From the NCBI GenBank assembly GCA_963816545.1, contig CAWFLE010000007.1:868001-932000 (forward strand): a stretch of 64,000 bases of DNA, in the 5' to 3' direction. The notes beneath the pieces are model-generated. The model was given only the letters and a program-made list of their open reading frames with translations. It was not told where the DNA came from and did not search any database. Shown here in pieces: positions 16,812-24,356 of this stretch (positions within the stretch are counted from its first letter, which is position 1; every line of letters starts with the position of its first letter). The stretch comes from Albimonas sp963816545 (GTDB lineage: Bacteria > Pseudomonadota > Alphaproteobacteria > Rhodobacterales > Rhodobacteraceae). The position numbers and the translations under genes are program-made.

Positions 16812-18211
16812 GCTGTGTCCCAGGTGGTGGTGTAGGAGGCCGCGCGCGGAGCCCCTGGCGTAGCGCAGCGCGCGGCCTGGGGTGACGCTGGCGGCCATCG
16901 CCGGTCTTCGGAGAAGGTTCGGGTTGCAAGACCTGGAACCTGAACGGAGACGACGATGGCCGATGAGAGAATGGCGCTGGTCGAGCTGGTTGAGAAGCAG
17001 GCCGATGGCGATCTCGTGCGCGAGATGCTGGCCTTTGCGGCCGAGCGGATCATGGAGCTGGAAGTCGAGGCGCGGACGGGCGCCTCGAAGGGCGCGCGGT
17101 CGCCCCTGCGCGAGGTCCAGCGGAACGGATACCGGGATCGCGACTGGGACGCCCGCGCCGGACGGATCGCGCTGGAGATCCCGAAGCTGCGCAAGGGCAG
17201 CTACTTCCCCAGTTTCCTCGAGCCGCGCCGCACGGCCGAGAAGGCGCTCGTCGCGGTGATACAGGAGGCCTGCGTCCACGGCGTTTCGACCCGCTCCGTG
17301 GACGATCTGGTGAAGGCCATGGGCGCGGGCGGCCTGTCGAAGTCCCAGGTCAGCCGCCTCTGCGTCGAGATCGACGAGCGGGTGAATGCCTTCCTCACCC
17401 GTCCCCTGGAGGGGGCGTGGCCCTATCTCTGGCTGGATGCCACCTACCTCGAGGTCCGCGAGGGCGGGCGCATCGTCAGCCGCGCGGCGATAATCGCTGT
17501 CGCGGTGAACGAGGACGGCAAGCGCGAGGGGCTGGGCGTCGCCACGGGGCCCTCGGAAGCCGAGACCTTCTGGACCGATTTCCTGCGCTCCCTCGCCGAT
17601 CGCGGACTGCGCGGCGTGAAGCTGGTGATCGCCGACGACCACAAGGGCCTGCGGGCGGCCGCGCGGCGAGTGTTCAACGCGACCCGTCAGAGGCGCCGGA
17701 TCCACTGGATGCGGAACGCGTTGGCGCACGCCCCGGCCAAGCAGCGCACTGCGGTCGCGGCGATGCTGAAGACCATCTTCGCGCAGGAGAACAAGGAAGG
17801 TGCGGAAGCCCAGGGGGACGCCGTAGCCGACGCGCCGCGCGAGAAGAACGAGAAGCTCGGCGCCTTCATGGACGCCTCCCGCGACGAGGTCCTGGCCTAC
17901 ATGTCCTTCCCTCGCGAGCATTGGGCTCAGATCGCGTCGACGACCCCACTCGAGCGCGTCAACCGCGAGGTCAAGCGGCGGTCAGACGTCGTCGGCATCT
18001 TCCCGAACGATGAGGCCATCGTCCGGCTCGTTGGCGCGCTGATGCTGGAGACCAACGACGAATGGGCCGTGGCGCGCCGGTACATGTCGCTTGAAAGCCT
18101 CGCCCGCGTCACCGACACTCCCACAGTCAGGCTGCCCGCCGTGGCGTCCTGATCAGCCTCGGATCTCTCTCCGAGGGCCGGCGCTCCTACACCACGCCCC
18201 GGGACATGATC
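16812..18211. mobile_element. IS256-family insertion sequence, copy 1
   Basis: About 1400 bp shared with 33546-34945 at a constant offset of 16,734 bp. The ends are imperfect inverted repeats, sharing TGTCCC and GTGGTGTAGGAG. The boundary was set where the two copies stop matching. No target duplication is seen: the flanks GACGAAACG and GTTCATCGC differ. It lies between a Res fragment and a hydrolase fragment, so a deletion or recombination next to the element is likely. Confidence 0.88.
16956..18152 (+). CDS. IS256-family transposase, copy 1
   Basis: 398 residues. Typical mutator-type transposase: RNGYRDRDWDARAG, RIPKL-like block EIPKLRKGSYFPSFLEPR, WPYLWLDATYLEVREGG (first catalytic Asp), LVIADDHKGLRAA (second Asp) and TTPLERVNREVKRRSDVVG (catalytic Glu). 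It cuts and pastes or copies the element. The other copy differs at two codons seen: Ala2 here is Thr there, and Trp in REHWAQ is Arg there. Intact, so probably active. Confidence 0.93.
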   Translation: MADERMALVELVEKQADGDLVREMLAFAAERIMELEVEARTGASKGARSPLREVQRNGYRDRDWDARAGRIALEIPKLRKGSYFPSFLEPRRTAEKALVAVIQEACVHGVSTRSVDDLVKAMGAGGLSKSQVSRLCVEIDERVNAFLTRPLEGAWPYLWLDATYLEVREGGRIVSRAAIIAVAVNEDGKREGLGVATGPSEAETFWTDFLRSLADRGLRGVKLVIADDHKGLRAAARRVFNATRQRRRIHWMRNALAHAPAKQRTAVAAMLKTIFAQENKEGAEAQGDAVADAPREKNEKLGAFMDASRDEVLAYMSFPREHWAQIASTTPLERVNREVKRRSDVVGIFPNDEAIVRLVGALMLETNDEWAVARRYMSLESLARVTDTPTVRLPAVAS

Positions 18212-18925
18212 GTTCATCGCGCAGCGCCAGAAGCTCGGCGTTGGAATTCGCCAGCGCCCTCGGCAGGATCGCCGAGACCGCCGGCGTCGCGGCGAGGCGC
18301 TGAAGCGGATGCGCGTCCTCGCGCTCCGGGTCGGCCGCGCCTCCGATCAGCAGCAGTCCCGCCACGCGTTCAGGATAGTCGGCGGCAAGCCGCAGGGCCA
18401 CCGGACCGCCATGGGAGGATCCGACGATCACGGCGGGACGGCCGAGCTCTGCAAGGAGCGCCGCGAGCTGCCGCGCCTGCTCGCGAAGGGAAATCACGGG
18501 GCGCCGGGCCCGCTCTGTCCGAAGCCGGGCCGGTCGATCGCCAGCCGGTGCTGGCCGGCAGGGGCCGCGTGCAAGTAGGCTGCCCAGTCGGCGGCGTCTC
18601 CGGGTGTGCCGTGCACGAAGACCAGCCTCCGCCCCGCCGGATCGCCTGACGCAAGGTAGCTGAGCGGCCGGGCGCCGTCGTCGGGCGCCGGCCCGCTCCG
18701 ACGGTCGAGAGGATACTGCGATGAGGGCTGGGGCAGCCCGAGGCCGGTAATCGCCTGGAGCCGCTCGCGCCAGAACCGCTCGAGACTGCCGACCACGGCG
18801 TCACGGTGCGCAGGGTCTCCGACGACGGCGAGATCGGCCGCCGGCATCGCCTCACGCAACCGCCGGACCACGGGATGAGGCGGCGAGGAACCGGACGGGG
18901 GCCGAGGGGCGGTCTCTCGGGTCAT
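18212..18925 (-). pseudogene. Alpha/beta hydrolase, frameshifted and cut by IS256
   Basis: ATG 18925 starts an N-terminal extension and then VFVHGTPGDAADWAAYL and DRPGFGQSGPG, the oxyanion region of the fold. At ~18500 one base is missing; the next frame gives LAALLAELGRPAVIVGSSHGGPVALRLA (nucleophile Ser in GSSHGG) and LLLIGGAADPE. The frame is cut at 18212 by the IS256 end, so the catalytic His region is lost. Substrate unknown. An intact member would be ~320 residues. Confidence 0.75.
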
Positions 18926-19271
18926 CGTGAACCGCCCGCCGCGTTCCCCGCGGACGGCGCCCGTGCCGAGGCGCCGGCAGCCGGCGGGTCCCGCCCCGCC
19001 CCGGGCGACGCCGCGGGAGGATGCCCGTCCTGCCCATGGTCCGCCTTCGGCGGGATCGCGCCAGACCGCAGCGCCGTGCCGCCGCCGCTTCTGGGGCCGG
19101 GCTCACGGCGACGCGGGACCTCCCGGCTCGCCCGCCTTTGTTGAACGGCGTCGCGGGAGCAGGGAAGGGCCCGAGCGACTCGAACGCCTTTCACGGCCTT
19201 GACGGCCATCAATGAGCCCAGGGCGCAAGGCGTGCACGCTTCATCTCGGACATCCAGCGAAGGATCCAGAA
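18926..19271. other. Intergenic region with Fnr-type box
   Basis: Contains the Fnr-like palindrome at 19199-19212 and GC-rich hairpin sequence around 18950-19050. No coding gene is recognised. Confidence 0.5.
19199..19212. promoter_or_regulatory. Fnr-type box before the CBS gene
   Basis: TTGACGGCCATCAA, matching TTGAT-N4-ATCAA with one change. It ends 60 bp before the CBS start, the same spacing as other boxes in the window. Confidence 0.75.
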
Positions 19272-19693
19272 ATGAACGTGTCTCAAGCCATGCACGCGCG
19301 CGTAGAATGGGCCGGGGCGCCAACATGCCCGTGTCCGAGGTGGCGCGGATGATGCGCGAGGACGACGTCGGCGCCATTCCGGTGGGCCGCGGCGACCGCC
19401 TCGTCGGCACGATCACGGACCGGGACATCGCCCTGAGGGTGGTGGCGGAGGGAAAGGATCCCGAGAAGACCACCGCGGAGCAGGCGATGACGCCGCACAT
19501 CATCTATTGCCGGACCAGCGAGACGGTGGAGGACGCGATCCACCTGATGACCCAGAAGGGCGTCCGCCGGCTGCCGGTGCTCGACGACCGCAAGCGGCTG
19601 GTGGGGATGCTCAGCCTTGGCGACCTGGCCCATGCGGTGGGCCGCGATCTCTCGGGCGAGCTTCTGCACGGCGTCACGGACCATCACCGCTGA
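19272..19693 (+). pseudogene. CBS-domain protein, frameshifted near its start
   Basis: ATG 19272 gives MNVSQAMHARVEWAG, the usual beginning of small two-CBS stress proteins. At ~19318 the frame breaks; MPVSEVARMMREDDVGAIPV, LVGTITDRDIALRV and KGVRRLPVLDDRKRLVGML continue in the next frame. One missing base explains it. The two CBS motifs would bind an adenosine nucleotide and sense energy state. The gene follows an Fnr box, and CBS proteins are common members of low-oxygen stress clusters. The uninterrupted 164-residue frame from a TTG at 19199 is not credible, because that TTG is inside the Fnr box. Confidence 0.75.
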
Positions 19694-20031
19694 GCAACCG
19701 CGCCGGCCGGGGCCTGCGGGGCGGACGGCCCGGCCGACGGGCCGCCCTGCGCGCCAGACGAGGCTTCCTGCGCCGGGTCGTCGAGCCAGGACGACATCAG
19801 CCTCTGCGTCTCCTCCGCGTATTCGCGTCGGGCCGTTTCGAAGAATTCGGCCCAGATGTCCGGAAGGTCCGTCGGGCTGGCCGCTGCGGCCAGGCTGGCA
19901 GCGAGCGCCCGATCCTGATCGAATCGGCGGCTCACGAACGTGAGGCGCTTCCGTCCCATGCCGACCAGCCGGGCGAACGCGTCGAACCGGGCGTGAGAGC
20001 CGTTGCCGAGAAGGCGCTGGTTGACCTCCAT
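19684..20031 (-). CDS. Phasin-like PHA granule protein
   Basis: About 115 residues from ATG 20031 (a longer start is possible; there is no good ribosome site at this ATG). The sequence MEVNQRLLGNGSHARF then FFETARREYAEETQRLMSSW is the amphipathic helical pattern of phasin-family proteins, which coat polyhydroxyalkanoate granules. The C-terminal tail is Gly/Ala/Pro-rich. It is convergent with the CBS gene, and its divergent partner is the 28-aa peptide across a perfect Fnr-type palindrome. PhaC, the PHA synthase, lies in the second half of the cluster (45976-47835). Confidence 0.65.
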   Translation of the reverse strand: MEVNQRLLGNGSHARFDAFARLVGMGRKRLTFVSRRFDQDRALAASLAAAASPTDLPDIWAEFFETARREYAEETQRLMSSWLDDPAQEASSGAQGGPSAGPSAPQAPAGAVAQR

Positions 20032-20158
20032 CGCGTCGGAGGCAGGGGCCGATGCCCCGTTGGGGCGCTCGGAGGTCAGGTGGCCGGTTCGGGTCTTGGC
20101 TCGTCTCCGCGGAATGGGGGCTGGCGTCGCAGCGTCGCCCGGCCGGCGCCGGGGCGCA

Positions 20159-20172
20159 TTGACGGCCGTCAA
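20159..20172. promoter_or_regulatory. Palindromic Fnr-type box between phasin and 28-aa peptide
   Basis: TTGACGGCCGTCAA, a perfect 14-bp palindrome. It sits 128 bp before the phasin ATG and 74 bp before the peptide ATG, so it could serve both. Confidence 0.75.
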
Positions 20173-20245
20173 AGACGGCCCCCGACGGGCGTGGTTATTT
20201 CCGCTCGGGGGCTGCAAGCTCCCGTGAAAGGAAAAGGAGCCGAAC

Positions 20246-20332
20246 ATGGACCCGAAGTCCAAGCCGAAGCCGGCGACGAAGCCTGCACCGGCCACGGCCA
20301 AGCCCGCGCCGACGGCGCCGGCCAACAAGTGA
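20246..20332 (+). CDS. 28-residue Lys/Pro/Ala peptide
   Basis: ATG 20246 follows a strong purine site (AAAGGAAAAGGAG). The frame ends at TGA 20330-20332. The peptide starts MDPKSKPKPATKPAP and is made almost only of Lys, Pro, Ala and Thr, with a KPAP/TKPAP-like repeat. It has no hydrophobic segment and would be soluble, basic and unstructured; it might bind nucleic acid or coat granules next to phasin. Support: ribosome site, Fnr box 74 bp upstream and a clean short frame. Too short for normal gene callers. Confidence 0.55.
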   Translation: MDPKSKPKPATKPAPATAKPAPTAPANK

Positions 20333-20696
20333 CGCCGGGATCCGCCGGGCGGCGACGCTGCCCGGTGGATGCCCTCGCCGCCCCGCCCTCCTGTGCGGCC
20401 GCCGAAGACAGACGGAGGCCAGTTGCAGCACACACCCCGGTGCATGACCCTCATCGACACGGCCCTGGCGCTCAGGCTCGGCCTCCGGAGCCGGCGGGCC
20501 CGCGCAACCGCGCTTCCTGCTCGGCGGGCGGGCGCCCGGCGATCGAGCTTCCCGCAGCGCGCCGGGAATCGGCGACCCGTATTGAGGGCGTTGAGGACGC
20601 CTGGCGAGATCCTCGCCCCATTGCCGATGGAAACCTTCAGCAATCCCCACTGTTCCGAGCGTCGTCGGCTTCGTGAGGCGCCGGCCAGCCTCCGTC
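20333..20696. other. Stretch without a recognised gene
   Basis: About 360 bp with long open frames on several strands, but only Arg/Pro-rich low-quality translations, as expected by chance at this GC content. Nothing further is seen. Confidence 0.4.
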
Positions 20697-21038
20697 CTAT
20701 TCTCCCGATCCGCGGTCCTCCGGCCCAGGCGTGGCCAAGCTCGCGGCCGGGCGGCCGAGCATCGGGTCTGCCGCCTGAGCGCCAGCACCGGCGGGCTCGC
20801 CGGGCCGGAGAGGTCGCCCCTTCGCGTCGGCGTCGGCTGCGCCGCGGATGATCGCAAAGCCGCGTCCCTCGAGGGGCCCGCGCCTCATTCGAACCCGCGC
20901 AGGATCCACCCGGAGGCAGCGAGCGATCTCGCCCTCGTCCAGCCCGAGATCCACGAGCGCCGCGAGGGCGGATTGCCGCCACCACGCCTCGACATCGTCG
21001 CCCCCGCCGGCACGACGTGCTCCGGTTCTTCTGCTCAC
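20697..21038 (-). CDS. Hypothetical small protein with HTH-like core
   Basis: About 113 residues from GTG 21038, preceded by GGGAGCGAG. Residues ~15-50 (VEAWWRQSALAALVDLG, DEGEIARCLRVDPARVRMR) look like a small helix-turn-helix in which an IARCLRV helix is followed by a VDPARVR turn. The remainder is Ala/Gly/Pro-rich and may be shadow sequence. No named family is recognised. It lies between the 28-aa peptide and the Fnr gene, on the Fnr strand, and may belong to the stress cluster. Confidence 0.4.
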   Translation of the reverse strand: MSRRTGARRAGGGDDVEAWWRQSALAALVDLGLDEGEIARCLRVDPARVRMRRGPLEGRGFAIIRGAADADAKGRPLRPGEPAGAGAQAADPMLGRPAASLATPGPEDRGSGE

Positions 21039-21156
21039 GGCTCGCTCCCTGGTCGTCCTCGGAACCGATACATGCCCGACGGCTAGCTCTGGCCTGCGTA
21101 TTGCGCCAACGGCGCGGTCCCATCGTCGGTACATCCCATCATCGGCGGGCGCCGAA

Positions 21157-21942
21157 TCATCCCCCGGCATCCGGCGTCGGCGCGCATCCCCGGCGGGACA
21201 GCGCCGCGAGACTCCGGATCTCGAAATGCCGCGGATCGAGGATTCGGATCAGGCCCTCTCCGTGGAATTTCCGGGTGATGCGGCTGATGGATTCCACCGT
21301 GGTCCCGAGCAGGTCCGCGATGTCGGCGCGCGGGAGGTCGACGGCCAGCACGCCGCCCCCCTCGGGCAGAGGGGCCCAGGGCATCGCCCCGGCGCTCGTG
21401 GCAAGGAAGGCCGCCAGCCGCTCCTCCGGATGGAGGGTCGCGAGGCTCGCCGACAGGCGCCGCAGCCGCTCCAGCTCCCGCCGGCCCTGGGCGAGCCCCT
21501 CGCGGCGCAGCGACGGGTCTGCGAGGCGCAGGCGGTCGTAGTCGGCCCGGTCGAAGCGGCACAGGCGGACCGGGGTCGCGGTCTCCAGCTCGCCGCTCCG
21601 GCTGCTCGGCGGCTCCACGAGTTCGCCGGGCTGCACGAGCCCGATGATGCGGCGCCGGCCGTCGCGGCCGAAGCTGACCCTGCGCAGCCAGCCCCGGACG
21701 AGCATACCCGCGTGCACGGCCCGCCGCTCCCCGGTCTGCACAGAGGCGTTGGCAGGCAGGTTGACCTGCGTGGCGCGCCGCGACAGCGCCGCCAGCGTAG
21801 CCGGATCCAGCCGCCGGCAGACCGGGCAACGCTCCCGGCAGTCGGCGCAGGATCCTTGGCGCTCCGGCCCTGCGTTTCGGATCATGGGTCGGTCATTCCC
21901 GGCGCGTGCGACCGGCCAGCGGCTTGCTTCTGCGGCGACCAT
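21157..21942 (-). CDS. Fnr-type regulator with N-terminal cysteine cluster
   Basis: About 261 residues from ATG 21942 (GGAAGG upstream); other starts at 22026 and 21885 are possible. The N-terminus has CADCRERCPVC, four cysteines that with a Cys in the cNMP-fold (VRLCRFDR) could hold an oxygen-sensitive [4Fe-4S] cluster. The cNMP-type sensor follows, then the DNA-reading helix DIADLLGTTVESISRITRKF, with the E..SR pattern that reads TTGAT half-sites. So it is the best candidate to bind the Fnr boxes in this window. It is divergent from a second Crp/Fnr gene with a box between them, suggesting mutual or self control. Confidence 0.85.
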   Translation of the reverse strand: MVAAEASRWPVARAGNDRPMIRNAGPERQGSCADCRERCPVCRRLDPATLAALSRRATQVNLPANASVQTGERRAVHAGMLVRGWLRRVSFGRDGRRRIIGLVQPGELVEPPSSRSGELETATPVRLCRFDRADYDRLRLADPSLRREGLAQGRRELERLRRLSASLATLHPEERLAAFLATSAGAMPWAPLPEGGGVLAVDLPRADIADLLGTTVESISRITRKFHGEGLIRILDPRHFEIRSLAALSRRGCAPTPDAGG

Positions 21943-22005
21943 GGGTGAACCTTCCGTAGCGGACGCAGCTATCCGACGATCATGCCACATCCGGCCGGAG
22001 CCGCA

Positions 22006-22019
22006 TTGATCGCGGTCAA
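22006..22019. promoter_or_regulatory. Fnr-type box between the divergent Crp/Fnr genes
   Basis: TTGATCGCGGTCAA. It is 64 bp before the chosen minus-strand start and 37 bp before the plus-strand ATG 22056. Confidence 0.72.
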
Positions 22020-22055
22020 GGCGCACGACGCCGAAATCGTCGGAGGCCGCGCGGC

Positions 22056-22856
22056 ATGCCGCTCCCGGCGACTGGGGACATGATGGAAGATCGGACCTCC
22101 CTCGCTCCGCTGGACGTGCTGGCGCGCGTCAACCCGCATTTCCACCGGGTGGTTGCGGCGGCGTCGCCGGAGCTGCGCGCGGTCCTCGCCGCCGCCGCGC
22201 GGGTCCGTCCGTTTGCGCGGGGCGACGTCGTCGCGCCCGCGGACGTGGAGAGCGCCGAGATCGGCTATCTGCTGGAAGGCGCGCTGGGAATAATCCTGCC
22301 CCTCGCCGACGGGCGGGAGCACATCGTGGGGCTGCTCGTGCCCACGGACATGTACGGCCGGCTGTTCGACGGCCCGCCCGCCTGCCGGATCGACGCCCTG
22401 TCCGACGGGCGGCTGGTCGCCTTCGAGCGCGCGGGATTCGAGGCGATCCTGCGCCGGGAGCCGGAGCTGGAGCGGATGTTCCTCGTCTCGGCGCTGGACG
22501 AGCTGGACGCGGCGCGGGAGTGGATCCTGCTCCTGGGCGGCGCTCAGGTGGTGGAGCGGGTGGCGGCGTTCCTGCTGATTCTCGCGCGCCGGCGGGCGGA
22601 GGCGCGGCCGGGGGGGCGCGCGCCGCTCACGGTCCGGCTGCCGGCCCGCCGCGCGGACCTGTGCCGAAGCCTCGGCATCCGGCCGGAATCCTTCAGCCGC
22701 GCGCTTCACCGGCTGGCGGACGAGGGGGCGCTGCGGATCGTCAATCCGGAGACGTTCGAACTTCGGGACCTTGGCCGGCTCGCGGAGATATCCAATCAGG
22801 ATCCGGATCTTCGGGAAGCCCGCCCGGGCGGCGCGGCGCGGCCGCGCGCCGTGTAG
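22056..22856 (+). CDS. Crp/Fnr-family regulator without iron-sulfur cysteines
   Basis: 266 residues from ATG 22056 (GGAGG upstream); ATG 22080 is an alternative. The cNMP-binding-like sensor (EIGYLLEGALGIILPLADG, EHIVGLLVPTDMYG) is followed by a winged HTH with the helix DLCRSLGIRPESFSRALHRL. This has the same E..SR signature as Fnr, so it probably reads the same kind of box. There is no N-terminal Cys cluster, so it senses another signal or works downstream, as FixK/DnrD types do. It stands 99 bp before the host-attachment gene. Confidence 0.82.
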   Translation: MPLPATGDMMEDRTSLAPLDVLARVNPHFHRVVAAASPELRAVLAAAARVRPFARGDVVAPADVESAEIGYLLEGALGIILPLADGREHIVGLLVPTDMYGRLFDGPPACRIDALSDGRLVAFERAGFEAILRREPELERMFLVSALDELDAAREWILLLGGAQVVERVAAFLLILARRRAEARPGGRAPLTVRLPARRADLCRSLGIRPESFSRALHRLADEGALRIVNPETFELRDLGRLAEISNQDPDLREARPGGAARPRAV

Positions 22857-22878
22857 GGCCGGCCGCGGGACTTCGGCG

Positions 22879-22892
22879 TTGACGTTCATCAA
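22879..22892. promoter_or_regulatory. Fnr-type box before the host-attachment gene
   Basis: TTGACGTTCATCAA, ending 63 bp before ATG 22955. Confidence 0.78.
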
Positions 22893-22954
22893 TGCCGAAG
22901 CACCGGATCGGGCGCCCGGTGAGCGCAGGAATCGGCGTGCCAACGGAGGGCGCC

Positions 22955-23404
22955 ATGAGGAAAGCCGAGTGGGTTCTCGTGATCAGCGCCACGCGGGCGA
23001 GGGTGGTCCGCGGGCTGCCGCCCCATGGCCCGCCGGCCGAGCCGGAGCTGGTCATGCGCTGCGCGAACCGCAAGCTGCGGGACATCATGGCGGACCGGCA
23101 GGGACGGGTCTTCGCCTCCCGGGCGTCGGGGCGGCGATCGGCCATGGAGTATTCGGCCGATCCGGTGCGGGAGGACGAGAAGGAGTTCGTCCGCGAGGTC
23201 GTTGCCCTGCTGGAGGCGCACCGGCTGGCCGGGGATTTCGACGGCCTGTCGGTGGTGGCGGGGGCGCACATGCTGGGGCTGCTGCGGCAGGCGATGCCGC
23301 GGGCGCTGGCGGCGCGGGTGCGGCGCGAGTGCCGCAAGAACCTCGTGGATGTGGACGAGGCGCATCTGCCCGACCGGCTGCGCGAGGTGCTCGGGCGCCT
23401 TTGA
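22955..23404 (+). CDS. Host-attachment-like protein (baeRF family)
   Basis: 149 residues from ATG 22955, with GGAGGG upstream. It opens KAEWVLVISATRARVVRG, the beta-strand entry typical of the Host_attach family. Later come EFVREVVALLEAHRLAGDFDGLSVVAGAHMLGLLRQAMP and the C-terminal VDVDEAHLPDRL. The family was named from Agrobacterium attachment work and is related to archaeal release-factor-like folds; its biochemical role is unclear. It recurs in proteobacterial low-oxygen stress clusters, fitting the Fnr box in front. Confidence 0.8.
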   Translation: MRKAEWVLVISATRARVVRGLPPHGPPAEPELVMRCANRKLRDIMADRQGRVFASRASGRRSAMEYSADPVREDEKEFVREVVALLEAHRLAGDFDGLSVVAGAHMLGLLRQAMPRALAARVRRECRKNLVDVDEAHLPDRLREVLGRL

Positions 23405-23455
23405 GATCCCGGAGAGGGGCGGCCGCATGACCGACATGTGGGCGCCCCGGAGCGG

Positions 23456-23493
23456 GCGGTTCTGCGAACCGCGCGGGGTTTCGCTGCGAAACC
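23456..23493 (+). repeat. Two tandem short hairpins
   Basis: GCGGTTC-TGC-GAACCGC (23456-23472) and GGTTTCG-CTG-CGAAACC (23477-23493), each a perfect 7-bp stem with a 3-base loop, four bases apart. No T run follows. They may end or stabilise the host-attachment mRNA. Confidence 0.6.
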
Positions 23494-23609
23494 GCCGCTC
23501 CGCTCCAGCAAGGAGCAGTGTTTTCAAGGGGTTGCCGACGCCCGTTTGTGAAATAGGGGGATTTGTCAATGATTGCGGCGCGTTGAGGCCGGACGGGCGG
23601 CGCGGGCGG

Positions 23610-23623
23610 TTGACCGACGTCAA
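23610..23623. promoter_or_regulatory. Fnr-type box before the hsp20-N-ATPase operon
   Basis: TTGACCGACGTCAA, 145 bp before the hsp20 start. No other promoter-sized gap occurs until the end of the ATPase genes, so it may control about 8.6 kb. Confidence 0.75.
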
Positions 23624-23767
23624 TGCGGCGCGCCCGCAACTCGGCGAGGCTGCTCTCGCCGGCCGGAGGGTGCTCCGGCGGCGCGGACCTGCGCCGGGCG
23701 AACGCCCCGGCGGCGGACGCAGGCCCCGCGCTGGAACGCGGTCGCCGCCCCATCGACAAGGAGTTGC

Positions 23768-24304
23768 ATGATGACGGAGCAGTCCAGGGACGTTCCCGTC
23801 GGCATCGAGAAGAGCCAGGGCCCGGCCCCCGTGGCGTGGCGCCCGCTCGACGACCTGCGCCGCGAGGTGGACCGGCTGTTCGACGCCTTCCACCGCGGCG
23901 GCTGGCGGCTGCCGCTGGGAGGCTTTCCCAGCGAGCCGGAGGTCTCCGCGCTGCGGGGCATGATGTGGCCCTCGGCGGTGGCGGTGGACGTGGCCGAGCG
24001 CGACGACGCCTTCGAGATCACCGCCGAGCTGCCGGGCGTGACCGCGGGCGACGTGGAGGTGACGGTCGCGGGCCGGCGCCTCACGCTGAAGGCGGAGAAG
24101 AAGGAGGAGAGCGAGAGCGCGGCCGAAGGCAGGCGGATGTCGGAGCGGCGCTACGGCGCGCTCTCGCGCAGCTTCGACCTGCCCGACGACGTGGACCCGG
24201 AGCGGATCCAGGCCAGCCATGCCGACGGCGTGCTGAAGATCGTGCTGCCGCGGACGGCGAAGCCAAAGGCGGAGGCGCGGCGGATCGAGGTGAAGGCGGC
24301 GTGA
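23768..24304 (+). CDS. Hsp20/alpha-crystallin small heat-shock protein
   Basis: 178 residues. ATG 23768 follows AAGGAG. The N-terminal arm includes WRPLDDLRREVDRLFDAFHRGGW; the alpha-crystallin domain is VAVDVAERDDAFEITAELPGV and continues through VAGRRLTLKAEKKEE to the closing ADGVLKIVLPRTAK strand. Small heat-shock proteins hold unfolding proteins for refolding by DnaK/DnaJ machinery. It is the first gene of a tightly packed run (52 bp gap to cbpA), behind an Fnr box. Confidence 0.93.
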   Translation: MMTEQSRDVPVGIEKSQGPAPVAWRPLDDLRREVDRLFDAFHRGGWRLPLGGFPSEPEVSALRGMMWPSAVAVDVAERDDAFEITAELPGVTAGDVEVTVAGRRLTLKAEKKEESESAAEGRRMSERRYGALSRSFDLPDDVDPERIQASHADGVLKIVLPRTAKPKAEARRIEVKAA

Positions 24305-24356
24305 GCCGCGTGGCCGGCCCCGCACGGGCGGGGCCGGCGGTCATTCCGGGGGCGCC

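Larger units (their letters stand above)
23405..23767. other. Regulatory gap with twin hairpins and an Fnr-type box
   Basis: Holds two adjacent perfect hairpins with 3-base loops (23456-23472 and 23477-23493), then the Fnr box at 23610-23623 and 145 bp of leader before hsp20. No gene recognised. Confidence 0.55.

Noticed and set aside
19199..19693. CBS gene starting at TTG 19199 with one unbroken 164-residue frame
   Set aside because: The TTG is the first part of an Fnr box, and the family N-terminus (MNVSQAMH) begins at 19272 in another frame.
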